DNA of 42,746 nt from the NCBI GenBank assembly GCA_964394085.1, contig CAYMWF010000042.1:1-42746 (forward strand), in the 5' to 3' direction. A model generated the notes under the pieces. That model was not told where the DNA came from, made no database searches, and worked only from the letters and a program-made list of their open reading frames with translations. Numbering within the stretch: position 1 is the first letter of the stretch; the number at the start of each line of letters is the position of its first letter. This stretch comes from CAYMWF01 sp964394085 [NCBI: uncultured Gemmatimonadota bacterium]. Lineage in GTDB: Bacteria > GCA-2686955 > CAYMWF01. The translations under genes were made by a program, and so were the position numbers. This document shows, piece after piece, positions 32,303 to 40,350 of the stretch.

Positions 32303-32947
32303 ATGAATGTTGACTTTTCAGAAATGACCAGAGCGGTCATCGGCGGCAACAAGGAGGACGCCCGGGCTCTCGCCCAGGGAGCTATCTCGGAAGGTTTTTC
32401 CGCGGAAAAACTCCTCGACGAGGGATTCCTGCCCGGGATACAGGAACTCGGTAAACGGTTCGATGAGGGGGAGTTGTTTCTTCCTGAACTCGTGAGGGGC
32501 GCCGAGGCGATGAAAGCGGCGCTGGAGGTGTTGACGCCCAGGTTTTCAGGGGACAGAAGCCGGGACGGCGCGAGAAGCGGTCGGATACTCCTGGGAACGG
32601 TCGAGGGCGATATTCACGACATCGGCAAATCGATAGTGGCATCGGTGCTTACGGCGAACGGGTTCGAAGTGTTCGACCTGGGGGCCGATGTGCCGAACAG
32701 CACCTTTGCGGACAAGGTGGCCGAGCTCAAACCCGATATCGTCGGAATGTCTTCTCTCATAACGACAACGATGTATAACGCGGCTGCAGTAATGGAACTG
32801 CTGGAAGAGCGCGGTCTTCGCGATTCCGTCCGCGTGATCGTGGGCGGTGCGCCGGTCAGCCGGAAATGGTGCGACGAAATCGGGGCGGATGGGTTCGCTC
32901 CTTCCGCTTCGGCCGCCGTCGATGAAATCAGGAAGCTTCTGCAGTAA
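32303..32947 (+). CDS. Corrinoid (B12-binding) protein of methyltransferase systems
   Basis: 214 residues, ATG behind a near-perfect GGAGGT. Small MtbC/MttC-like corrinoid carrier: N-terminal four-helix cap (to ~90; AISEGFSAEKLLDEGFLPGIQELGKRFDEGELFLPELVRGAEAM) and a Rossmann-type B12 domain with Asp103-x-His105-x2-Gly108 (EGDIHDIGKSIV), where His105 is the lower cobalt ligand. GMSSLITTTM and VGGAPVSRKWCDEIGADGF complete the cobalamin pocket. It carries a methyl group from the methyltransferase encoded 41 bp downstream to an acceptor protein. No reductive activase (RamA-like) is in the window. Confidence 0.92.
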   Translation: MNVDFSEMTRAVIGGNKEDARALAQGAISEGFSAEKLLDEGFLPGIQELGKRFDEGELFLPELVRGAEAMKAALEVLTPRFSGDRSRDGARSGRILLGTVEGDIHDIGKSIVASVLTANGFEVFDLGADVPNSTFADKVAELKPDIVGMSSLITTTMYNAAAVMELLEERGLRDSVRVIVGGAPVSRKWCDEIGADGFAPSASAAVDEIRKLLQ

Positions 32948-32988
32948 GAAAGCGACCGGTTCGTTCGAATCAAAGTTCAGGAGTAATT

Positions 32989-34443
32989 ATGAGACCCAGT
33001 CTTTCCATACTAGAAGGAAACCTCGCGGAACGGATAATCGAGGAAGCATTCTCACTGCTCGGTTCCACGGGGGTGGAGGTTGAGCATGCCGAAGCGCTCG
33101 AGATCCTCCACGCTCACGGTGCCGGCATCGAAGGGAAGGTCGCCTTCATTCCCGAGCCGCTGATCAGCAGAAGCCTTCAAACGGTCCCGGAATCCTACAA
33201 TCTGTATGACAGGTCCGGCGACACCGCATATCCGATCGGCGGAGACAATGTTTTTTTCGACCCCGGTTCTGCGGCGCTCTATATAGTCGAATCGGGCACC
33301 CGCACCGTGAGAAAGGGGCTTCTCGGCGATGTAGTCGATTTTGTGAAGCTCGTCGCCGGACTTCCCCACATCGCCCTGCAGAGCACGGGGGTGATTCCGT
33401 CGGATATTCCTGAAAACGCCGCCGATCAGATCAGGCTCTACATCGCGCTTCTGCTCTGCCGAAAACCGGTGATCACGGGAACCTTCACCCGCGGTAACTT
33501 CTTTTTCATGAAAGAGATGCTGGAAGCGGTGAGGGGATCCGAAAAAGCACTGCGGGAAAAACCTCTAGCCGTCTTCGACTGCTGTCCCTCCCAGCCGCTG
33601 AAGTGGAGCGACCTGACCTGCCATGACCTTATCGCCGCCGCCAGAGCGGGAATCCCCGCTGAATTGATCTCGATGCCTCTGGCCGGGGGCACCGCGCCCG
33701 TCACCCTGTCGGGGGCCCTTGTTCAGCATACCGCCGAAACTTTAAGCGGCGTCGTGATCCACCAGTGCACCGCACCCGGCGCTCCATTGATGTATGGGGG
33801 TTCGCCGGCCATCATGGACATGAGAAACGGTTCTTCGCCCATGGGAGCGATCGAGACCGTGATGATCGACACGGCATACACGGCCATTGGAAAACGGCTC
33901 GGCATGCCCACCCACTCCTATCTCGGCATGAGTGATTCGAAAACCGCGGATTACCAGTCGGGACTCGAGAGCGCCATCGGCGCCGTAATGGCCGGCCTGG
34001 CGGGTGTCAATATAGTTTCAGGTCTGGGCATGCTGAATTTCGAAAATTGCCAGAGCTTCGAAAAGCTCGTGATCGACAACGAGATAGCCGGCATGGTTAA
34101 CCGGTTGCTTGAAGGCATCGTTCTCCGTGAGGAGCCGATTGCGGCGGAGCTGGAGGATTGTCACGCCGGCGTCAACTTCCTTTCGTCCGATCATACCTCG
34201 AGGTGGTTCCGCAAGGAACATTTCTTTCCGGGCCCGGTCATAGACAGGGGAAGCACCGAAGAATGGGAAGGCTCAGGGAAAAAAACCGCCGAGGAGAGAG
34301 CTTCCGTCATCGCGCGCCGGCATATAGAATCTTACGCTGAACCTCCACTTCCGGTAGAAACGGCCCGTGAGCTCGCGGGTATAACCCGCCGGGCGCTCGA
34401 GGCTCACGACATGCCGGAGCTTCCCGCCGGATTGCCGGAATAG
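32989..34443 (+). CDS. MttB-family (trimethylamine/betaine-type) corrinoid methyltransferase
   Basis: 484 residues, ATG five bases after AGGAG. TIM-barrel methyltransferase of the MttB superfamily: the long alternating barrel includes FFDPGSAALYIVE, VVDFVKLVAGLPH, KPVITGTFTRGNFFFMKEM, LISMPLAGGTAPVTLSGALVQHTAETLSG and GMPTHSYLGMSDSKTADYQSG. The frame reads through without an internal amber codon, so this is a non-pyrrolysine member; characterised relatives demethylate glycine betaine, proline betaine or carnitine rather than trimethylamine. The methyl group goes to the corrinoid protein encoded just upstream. The substrate is unknown. It ends in a shared bidirectional terminator with the convergent C25 gene. 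Confidence 0.9.
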   Translation: MRPSLSILEGNLAERIIEEAFSLLGSTGVEVEHAEALEILHAHGAGIEGKVAFIPEPLISRSLQTVPESYNLYDRSGDTAYPIGGDNVFFDPGSAALYIVESGTRTVRKGLLGDVVDFVKLVAGLPHIALQSTGVIPSDIPENAADQIRLYIALLLCRKPVITGTFTRGNFFFMKEMLEAVRGSEKALREKPLAVFDCCPSQPLKWSDLTCHDLIAAARAGIPAELISMPLAGGTAPVTLSGALVQHTAETLSGVVIHQCTAPGAPLMYGGSPAIMDMRNGSSPMGAIETVMIDTAYTAIGKRLGMPTHSYLGMSDSKTADYQSGLESAIGAVMAGLAGVNIVSGLGMLNFENCQSFEKLVIDNEIAGMVNRLLEGIVLREEPIAAELEDCHAGVNFLSSDHTSRWFRKEHFFPGPVIDRGSTEEWEGSGKKTAEERASVIARRHIESYAEPPLPVETARELAGITRRALEAHDMPELPAGLPE

Positions 34444-34463
34444 CTCCCGAATTTCCAGGCATG

Positions 34464-34496
34464 AAAAAACGCCCCACCAGAGCAGGGGCGTTTTTT
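34464..34496. terminator. Bidirectional terminator between methyltransferase and C25 copy 2
   Basis: AAAAAACGCCCC (34464-34475) and GGGGCGTTTTTT (34485-34496) pair perfectly over 12 bp around a 9-nt loop. The A and T runs give a U-tract for transcripts from either side. Confidence 0.92.
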
Positions 34497-34529
34497 ATTT
34501 CTCAGACTGGAAGCGGACTACCCGGCAGG

Positions 34530-36860
34530 TCAATCCGTAATCGTGAAATCGAAATCATCCTGAGCTATGATCGTACCCGGGTATGTTCCGACTTTGGCCG
34601 TGTAGTTGTATGTACCGTTGGGCACCGTGCCGGAGATGTCATGGTACGTCGAATATGAGAACGTTTCATAAGCCCCCAGGCTCAACGAAGCGGGACCCAG
34701 CATCGGGTTGCCCGCGTACGGTTCGCCGCCGGGCAGATAAACCTCGGTCCAGCCGTTGAAGCTTACCGAACCGCCGGTCAGGTTTTCGATGAAGATGTCG
34801 AATTCGAGACGTCCCGGTTTGACGATAACGGTTGATACAGGCGTCAGTGTAATCGACAGGGAAGGACCTCCGCCCGGGCCTACCGTGACGGTGCCCTGGT
34901 AGGGTTTGTAGTTGTATTTCGTCACCGTGAGGGTCATCTGGCCCTCGGCCGGGGATATGGCCAGCGTAACGTTTCCGGAGCTGTTCGTGTAGCCTCTGCT
35001 GAACACGTTACCCTGCTGATAGGCGCATACGTAGGCATTCGAGACATTCGAACCGCCCTTTTTGACATTGACCTGGTATGACTGGTATCCGCCCTCTATC
35101 TGGCTGTCGTGGGTTACGGTGAAGGTTGACGGATTGTCTGTCCAGAGCGGCGTCTCCGGTTCGCCCATCAGGTTGAGCTCCCACCAGATATACTTGTTGG
35201 TGGTGGTGGAAGGATAGTAGTCATTTTTCGAGTCGCAGTGAGCTTCACCGACGCTGGTGTGCCCCTGGACGAAAAAGGAATGCCAGAAAGCCCTGTCGTA
35301 CTTGGCCGACAGAGAATTCCAGGTATCACCCACGAAATACCATCCCAGCCTGGTGTTGCCGATGAAAGCGAGGCCGCCGCCGTCCGGATTCATGACGATC
35401 CCCTCGCCGATGCAGTCGTCTGTATCATAATAGAGCGCCAGGCAGCCGGTGCTCACGAAAGTGAAAATCTTGTCGCCGTTCGTCAGTGCCAGCATTTCCG
35501 GGATGTTCAGGTTCCACCCGTGATTTACAAGCCCGGTGCCGAGAGAGACAATATTGGAATGATCCGAATGATTCACAAGGTTCGGACCCGCCTGGAGGTA
35601 AGCCAGGGCATTGTCATGATGGTTTCCCGAATGTGAATCGTACACCGTATCGATCGGTTTCAGGCTCGATGGGACATACTCATTGTTGATCCTCTTTTTC
35701 AGATCTTCGTCTTCGGTCCAGTTATCGAGATCGAAGCCCATGAAGAATACTTCCTTGCCGAAATTGGTCATGGGAGGATTTTTTTCGTAACCCAGCACTT
35801 TCGAGAGGAAGGTGGCGAGCTGTTCGTGGTCGTCCACGGGTGCGCGGCCGACGTACACCTCGTATTTCCAGTCGTCATCGAAGTCGCCGTAATATACGTC
35901 CGAGGGTATCGAATCGCCGCTGTAGGTCCGGTATTTCGGCTCGATCAGCTCGCAATCGCCGCCGACCAGGAGCCAGGTGGTTCCCCACTGGTTGTGGGCG
36001 TCCCGGGTGAAGCTCCTGATTTCATCCGGTTCCGCCCCCCCGTAATTGCTGTTTATCCATTCGATGGTGACCACGGTGTCGGTTACACCTTTCTCGTAGT
36101 GCCACTGCACGAGCTCCTGATATCCGCTCACCATGGCGCTCGTGGCGATTATTACATGCTCGTAGTTGCCGGCGGGAAGATCGATATCGCCGTTGCCCCC
36201 GGCGTATATACCTCCTTCCTCGACAAGGACGGCATCAGGATTCACCACCGATTCCACGAGGGATGATTCGAAAAGCCTGCGGCTCCGCTCCGAAAAATTC
36301 GGCGACGGCAGCTGTTCCCCGGTATCGTGCCACTCGATGGTGTATTCAACTTCCTCGAGTATCGACAAAAGGCCCGATGCAGGCTCATACCTGAGCGGTG
36401 AAAACTCCAGAATCACGACTTGCTGGCCGGCCAGGTCGTAAGTGCCGGAAAACTTCAATGTTTCTTCAGGAAACACAGGGAGTGTGAAGCCCCGCCCTTT
36501 TACCGGTCGCACCATCTCCGACAGAGGGTCGCTCCTGACGAGGGGTATGGAAACAGGGAGAACATGGTAAACGCCCTCCAGGTCGATCTCTTCGATGATG
36601 GTGGACTGCAGGTCGAAATCGTTCGCGCCGTCCGGGACGGCCACGTTCAGCGTGATGTGCGGGAGCATAGGATCTCCCGGCAGTCCGTCGCTCCAGGAGC
36701 TCGGGAAGTGCGGGATGACGCCGTCTTCCGTCTCCGTGAAGGCGAGATCCGACGGATCCACTTCGATCGTTCCGGTATATTGCCCGGCAATCGCCGTTGC
36801 AGCCATCGCCGTTAGAAAAAACAGCGCTGCGAGAATCTGGAATTTCTGCCCTGAACTCAT
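34530..36860 (-). CDS. Secreted gingipain-type cysteine peptidase (C25), copy 2
   Basis: 776 residues. The ATG at 36860 follows AGAGGAG and leaves a signal peptide (MSSGQKFQILAALFFLTAMAATAIAG); longer starts add Arg-rich sequence. Layout as in copy 1: propeptide-like region to ~225, catalytic domain ~230-580 with LLVGGDCELI, FDDDWKYEVYVGRAPV, His434 in NHSDHSN and Cys473 in VSTGCLALYY, GLAFIGNTRLGW and LMGEPETPLW. A peptidase-regulatory-like segment (~590-680) and a C-terminal domain with GGEPYAGNP (to residue 776) follow. The paralogues are clearly diverged, so the duplication is old. Specificity unknown; expected to act outside the cell or on its surface. Confidence 0.9.
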   Translation of the reverse strand: MSSGQKFQILAALFFLTAMAATAIAGQYTGTIEVDPSDLAFTETEDGVIPHFPSSWSDGLPGDPMLPHITLNVAVPDGANDFDLQSTIIEEIDLEGVYHVLPVSIPLVRSDPLSEMVRPVKGRGFTLPVFPEETLKFSGTYDLAGQQVVILEFSPLRYEPASGLLSILEEVEYTIEWHDTGEQLPSPNFSERSRRLFESSLVESVVNPDAVLVEEGGIYAGGNGDIDLPAGNYEHVIIATSAMVSGYQELVQWHYEKGVTDTVVTIEWINSNYGGAEPDEIRSFTRDAHNQWGTTWLLVGGDCELIEPKYRTYSGDSIPSDVYYGDFDDDWKYEVYVGRAPVDDHEQLATFLSKVLGYEKNPPMTNFGKEVFFMGFDLDNWTEDEDLKKRINNEYVPSSLKPIDTVYDSHSGNHHDNALAYLQAGPNLVNHSDHSNIVSLGTGLVNHGWNLNIPEMLALTNGDKIFTFVSTGCLALYYDTDDCIGEGIVMNPDGGGLAFIGNTRLGWYFVGDTWNSLSAKYDRAFWHSFFVQGHTSVGEAHCDSKNDYYPSTTTNKYIWWELNLMGEPETPLWTDNPSTFTVTHDSQIEGGYQSYQVNVKKGGSNVSNAYVCAYQQGNVFSRGYTNSSGNVTLAISPAEGQMTLTVTKYNYKPYQGTVTVGPGGGPSLSITLTPVSTVIVKPGRLEFDIFIENLTGGSVSFNGWTEVYLPGGEPYAGNPMLGPASLSLGAYETFSYSTYHDISGTVPNGTYNYTAKVGTYPGTIIAQDDFDFTITD

Positions 36861-37158
36861 GATGATGATCTCCTCTGAAAGAAAATAATTTCTTTGTTTA
36901 CATCTCGAATAATCGCCTTGTCTATCTGCCCTCTGGTCAGGACGGCATTCATTGAAGCGATCTTTCCGAAACCAAAGTGAAATCTTAAACCCGTTCCGGC
37001 GGAAAGGCAAAAAAAAGTCCGCTTCCGGAGAAGCGGGTGATTACGCTGTTTGATCCGGCATAGCACCCGGTCCGCCCGGAGAGGCGGATGGAAGCCGGAA
37101 CACCCTAACCGTCGTTCAAACAGTAGAAGGCCGGTGACCACCGGCCGGAGCCTTGCTA
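36861..37158. other. Intergenic region between FmdB-like gene and C25 copy 2
   Basis: 298 bp. Holds the terminator for the FmdB-like gene (37009-37036) and a GC-rich hairpin GGCCGGT-GACC-ACCGGCC (37129-37146) just after that gene's stop. No clear promoter for the C25 gene was found in the remaining AT-rich 150 bp. Confidence 0.6.
37009..37036 (-). terminator. Rho-independent terminator after the FmdB-like gene
   Basis: Read on the minus strand: CCGCTTC-TCCG-GAAGCGG followed by ACTTTTTTTT. It closes the minus-strand run of genes that ends with the FmdB-like zinc ribbon and separates it from C25 copy 2. Confidence 0.85.
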
Positions 37159-37362
37159 TCAGGTGAATGAACCGGGATTGCATGCCCCGTCTGAACGGAA
37201 ATCCTCGGAAGAACCTGCGCCCCCCGAGAAGAGTGAAAACAGCCTGGTCACTTTCGGGCTGTCACAGGATGGGCATTTCACACCCTCGGTTTTCCAGCTT
37301 TCGCGAACCAGCGTCTCGAACCTGGAATCGCAATCGGTGCATTTGAATTCATAAAGCGGCAT
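37159..37362 (-). CDS. FmdB-type zinc-ribbon protein
   Basis: 67 residues. The ATG at 37362 gives the standard N-terminus MPLYEFKCTDCDSRFE behind GGAGGG; an in-frame start 24 bp upstream lacks a ribosome site. Zinc ribbon ligands Cys8, Cys11, Cys30 and Cys33 are all present (CTDC ... CPSC), followed by a low-complexity Gly/Ser tail. The family is named for a putative regulator of formamidase; its molecular role is unsettled. Last gene of the minus-strand cluster, 90 bp after the ThiF-like gene, and followed by a terminator. Confidence 0.9.
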   Translation of the reverse strand: MPLYEFKCTDCDSRFETLVRESWKTEGVKCPSCDSPKVTRLFSLFSGGAGSSEDFRSDGACNPGSFT

Positions 37363-37452
37363 TTCAGCCCTCCTTGTTTTCTTCATTCATAGACAGTAAC
37401 CGGTAACAACCTGTGTTACGGTCGATATTATACAATCGAACCTCTAACCGGT

Positions 37453-38256
37453 TCATTTTTTCATTGCGGGAGTTTCATTCCGGCGACGGCCGGAGCAGAC
37501 AGGGCAATCCGCGCTGCGCTCTACGTCGAGTGTGGCGAAAGAGAGGGTCCACAGATCGAATGATACGAGGGTGCCGGGTTTGGGCTCGCCAGCCGGAACC
37601 GACCGGGAGCCGGCCAGGAGATGCATCGCCACAGCCGCTTCGATTGAGCCGGCAACGGCGACGGCGGACCCGATGACGCCGGCGTTTTCGGCTGTCAGCA
37701 CCGCCTCGGGCGGGGGCGGCGTCGGGAACAGACATCTGAAACACGGACCTTCGCCCGGCAGTACCAGCATCGACATACCCGTGGCTGCGGCAACGCCCGC
37801 GTATACCCAGGGAATTCCCATGGATATTGACTTTTCATTGAGGATATAGCGGGTATCGAGGTTGTCCGTTCCATCGAGTATGATATCCGCCCCATCAAGA
37901 ATACGGTCGGCATTCGAGTCGTCCAGGCGCTCGATTACGGGAGTCAGCCTGGTATGACTCGAGATGCTCTCGAGCCGACGGACGGCAGCCTCGGCTTTGG
38001 GCCTGGATTCGATCGAATCATTTTCATCGTAAAGAAACTGCCTCGGCAGGTTATGGACATGGACCACGTCCGGGTCAACCAGTACTATCTCTCCCACGCC
38101 GCCCCTTACCAGGATCTCCGCCACTACGCTTCCGAGAGCTCCGCAACCTACGAGAACGGCCGAAACCTTTTGAAGCCGTTCGACGGACCCCTCGCCCAGA
38201 CCCGTAAACCTGGTCTGACGGGAAAACCGATCGTATAATTCATGGTTTTCAAACAC
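37453..38256 (-). CDS. ThiF/MoeB-type E1-like adenylyltransferase
   Basis: 267 residues from a GTG start with GAGGA ten bases upstream. Activates the C-terminus of a ubiquitin-like sulfur carrier (ThiS/MoaD type) with ATP. Seen: RFSRQTRFTGLG, the nucleotide loop GCGALGS (37-43), DPDVVHVHNLPRQFLY with Asp61 and Arg72, DGTDNLDTR, and zinc ligands C172-x2-C175 and C251-x2-C254. The cysteine that often precedes the AGVxG motif in ThiF/MoeB proteins is missing (TAENAGVIGS), so it may adenylate without forming a protein thioester or persulfide. No MoaD/ThiS carrier is in the window. It lies 19 bp after the PP-loop gene, which suggests a shared sulfur-transfer role. Confidence 0.87.
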   Translation of the reverse strand: MFENHELYDRFSRQTRFTGLGEGSVERLQKVSAVLVGCGALGSVVAEILVRGGVGEIVLVDPDVVHVHNLPRQFLYDENDSIESRPKAEAAVRRLESISSHTRLTPVIERLDDSNADRILDGADIILDGTDNLDTRYILNEKSISMGIPWVYAGVAAATGMSMLVLPGEGPCFRCLFPTPPPPEAVLTAENAGVIGSAVAVAGSIEAAVAMHLLAGSRSVPAGEPKPGTLVSFDLWTLSFATLDVERSADCPVCSGRRRNETPAMKK

Positions 38257-38275
38257 TATTCGAATTTCCTCATTT

Positions 38276-39322
38276 TCAGAAAGCGATGTTCCACCCGGTT
38301 ACATCCGGCTGACCGGTGCCGGGATCCGGACAGGGAAGAGTGATTTCATCGGAATGCCCCGTCGCCTCCTCAATTGACACTGTGATCTCAACCTCCCGCG
38401 CCGCCTTCGAATATTTTCTGAAAATCGCATTGAAAAAATCGTGATCGCCGCCGGCGGCGTCTCCCGCCGCGATCAGAACGGGACCGGGAAACGAAACCGG
38501 CCGGATCCGGCGGTAAGGTCCGCGAGCGGTCGAGAACCAGCGTTCAAGCCGCAGGTTTTCTGCGTGGTTCCTGCCTGCGGCAATCTTCAATCCGTCTCTG
38601 GGCCGCAGGTGCCGTCCCATCCTGAGAAGCGCGAGATCGGCGAGAGAAATCGACTCCTGGCGGTCGAACAGATCGGACAAACGGGCGGAGAACACATTTT
38701 CGGTGAGGAGACATCCCCCGGCCGGAGACGAATAATCATCGCTCGACAGCCCGGATTTCACGGCCAGTTCGAGCTGCTCGCGGCGGGAACGTCCCGATAT
38801 GCCGTGAAGCCGCTCCCTGTCCACGAGCCCGTCACGCTCAGGGATTGTCGGAGGCAGGTGCTTTGCCGACAGCGGCCGCAGGAGCCGGCCCTGAAGACCC
38901 GATTCCTTTTCGATAAGCGTCAGCGCTCTCAAATGCTGCGACATCGGCCGCTGGCCTAGGACTTCACCGGTGGCCAGGAAATCAGCGCCGATTTCCGTTA
39001 ATAGCCGAGCAGCCCGTTTCAGCATGAATATTTTGCAGTCGATGCACGGGTTGAGATTCCTGCCTCTCCCGAATTCGGGGCGGCGAACCATCTCGTAAAA
39101 ATCGAGACCGAGGTGGCGGGTGACAATCTCGATCCCGAGCAGCCCGGCCTGCCGCCGGGGACGGTATGTTCCGCCGGGGGGAACGGAGATGCACCGGGTA
39201 ACGAAACTCAGCCCGGTGACCCTGATTCCCTGATCGCACAGGACCTTCGCGGCGAGTACGCTGTCCAGCCCGCCGGACATCAGCACAATCGCATGGGCGG
39301 TTTTTCCGGACTCGGAGGACAT
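38276..39322 (-). CDS. PP-loop tRNA thiolation-type protein (MnmA/ThiI-like)
   Basis: 348 residues. The ATG at 39322, four bases after the nadA stop, is preferred over an in-frame start within nadA. N-terminal PP-loop ATPase signature VLMSGGLDS (13-21), then NPCIDCKIFMLKRAARL with a C-x2-C pair, and ATGEVLGQRPMSQH, the pattern of tRNA thiouridylases. The C-terminus (LLRMGRHLRPRDGLKIAAGRNHAENLRLERW) resembles the RNA-binding NFACT-R-like domain found in some of these proteins. It probably adenylates a tRNA uridine for sulfur insertion. It lies between nadA and the ThiF-like gene. The exact tRNA position is not known. Confidence 0.84.
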   Translation of the reverse strand: MSSESGKTAHAIVLMSGGLDSVLAAKVLCDQGIRVTGLSFVTRCISVPPGGTYRPRRQAGLLGIEIVTRHLGLDFYEMVRRPEFGRGRNLNPCIDCKIFMLKRAARLLTEIGADFLATGEVLGQRPMSQHLRALTLIEKESGLQGRLLRPLSAKHLPPTIPERDGLVDRERLHGISGRSRREQLELAVKSGLSSDDYSSPAGGCLLTENVFSARLSDLFDRQESISLADLALLRMGRHLRPRDGLKIAAGRNHAENLRLERWFSTARGPYRRIRPVSFPGPVLIAAGDAAGGDHDFFNAIFRKYSKAAREVEITVSIEEATGHSDEITLPCPDPGTGQPDVTGWNIAF

Positions 39323-39326
39323 TTCG

Positions 39327-40247
39327 TTAACCGATCTCAACCATTCTCTGAACGGCGCTGAGGGCGAGTTCACGGATTTCGGGCTCTATGGAGATGACAT
39401 GTTTATTCAAGTGAAGCGCATCGCGAACATCCTCGAGCTGGATGGCTTTCATGTTCGGGCACACCGCCTGCTCGCTGAGAAGGATGAACCGCTTGCCGGG
39501 GTTCTCGACTTCCATGCGGTGGATGATTCCCATTTCGGTTCCGATGATCACCGTATCCGCCGTTGTTTCGGAAACATACCGTAACATGCCCCCTGTCGAG
39601 AGGGCATCATCGGCCGCAGCGATCACGTCCTCCCGGCATTCCGGATGAACGATGACCGGCGCTTCCGGGAATTCTTCCTTTTTCCTCACGACATCATCGA
39701 GAAGGATTCTTGCATGGGTGGGGCAGAACCCGTCCCAGCAGGTGACTTTTCTTCCGGTCTGCTTCGCCACGTACGAGCCGAGATATTTATCGGGAACGAA
39801 GAGAACTTCTTCGGCGTTCAGCCGCTCTACCACCTTGGTCGCGTTCGCCGAAGTGCAGCAGATATCGGATATCGCCTTCACGGCTGCGGTGGAGTTGACA
39901 TAGGTGACCACCGGGGCGCCGGGATGCTCCGATTTGAACTGCCTGAGCTGCTCCGGCGTTATCATGTCGGCCATCGGGCAACCCGCTTCGAGCCTCGGAA
40001 GCAGCACCGTTTTCCGGGGAGAAAGAATCGCCGCGGTCTCCGCCATGAAATGAACACCGCAGAAAACAATCATTTTTGCATCGGTTGCGGCGGCTGTCCG
40101 GCTCAGCTCGAGCGAATCTCCGAGAAAATCGGCGATATCCTGGATCTCGCCGAGCTGGTAGTTATGCGCAAGAATAATCGCGTCATGCTCTTTTTTCAGC
40201 CGGTTGATTTCCGCGATGAGTCCTTCTTTTGCGGGATTACCAGTCAT
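39327..40247 (-). CDS. nadA: Quinolinate synthase NadA
   Basis: 306 residues, ATG six bases after AGAGGAA. Condenses iminoaspartate with dihydroxyacetone phosphate to quinolinate in NAD synthesis, using a [4Fe-4S] cluster. Motifs: ILAHNYQLGEIQDIADFLGDSLEL, VFCGVHFMAETAAIL, Cys90 in LEAGCPMADM, TYVNSTAAVKAISDICCTSANA, Cys175 in WDGFCPTHARI, VIVHPECREDV and Cys263 in EQAVCPNMK. Cys90, Cys175 and Cys263 have the spacing of the three cluster ligands. NadB and NadC are not in the window. It lies 103 bp downstream of the acyl-CoA synthetase gene and starts the tight run with the PP-loop and ThiF-like genes. Confidence 0.96.
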   Translation of the reverse strand: MTGNPAKEGLIAEINRLKKEHDAIILAHNYQLGEIQDIADFLGDSLELSRTAAATDAKMIVFCGVHFMAETAAILSPRKTVLLPRLEAGCPMADMITPEQLRQFKSEHPGAPVVTYVNSTAAVKAISDICCTSANATKVVERLNAEEVLFVPDKYLGSYVAKQTGRKVTCWDGFCPTHARILLDDVVRKKEEFPEAPVIVHPECREDVIAAADDALSTGGMLRYVSETTADTVIIGTEMGIIHRMEVENPGKRFILLSEQAVCPNMKAIQLEDVRDALHLNKHVISIEPEIRELALSAVQRMVEIG

Positions 40248-40350
40248 GATGGTTCCTCTCCTTCAAGTGATCGATTCTCGGGTGCCGATCCTCCGATTCG
40301 ATCGTGCCGCCCTGCCCGTCCGCATCAACGGCCAGCCGCCGCGGGATGTT

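Noticed and set aside
32989-34443. Pyrrolysine-containing methyltransferase
   Set aside because: The reading frame is full length without any internal TAG.
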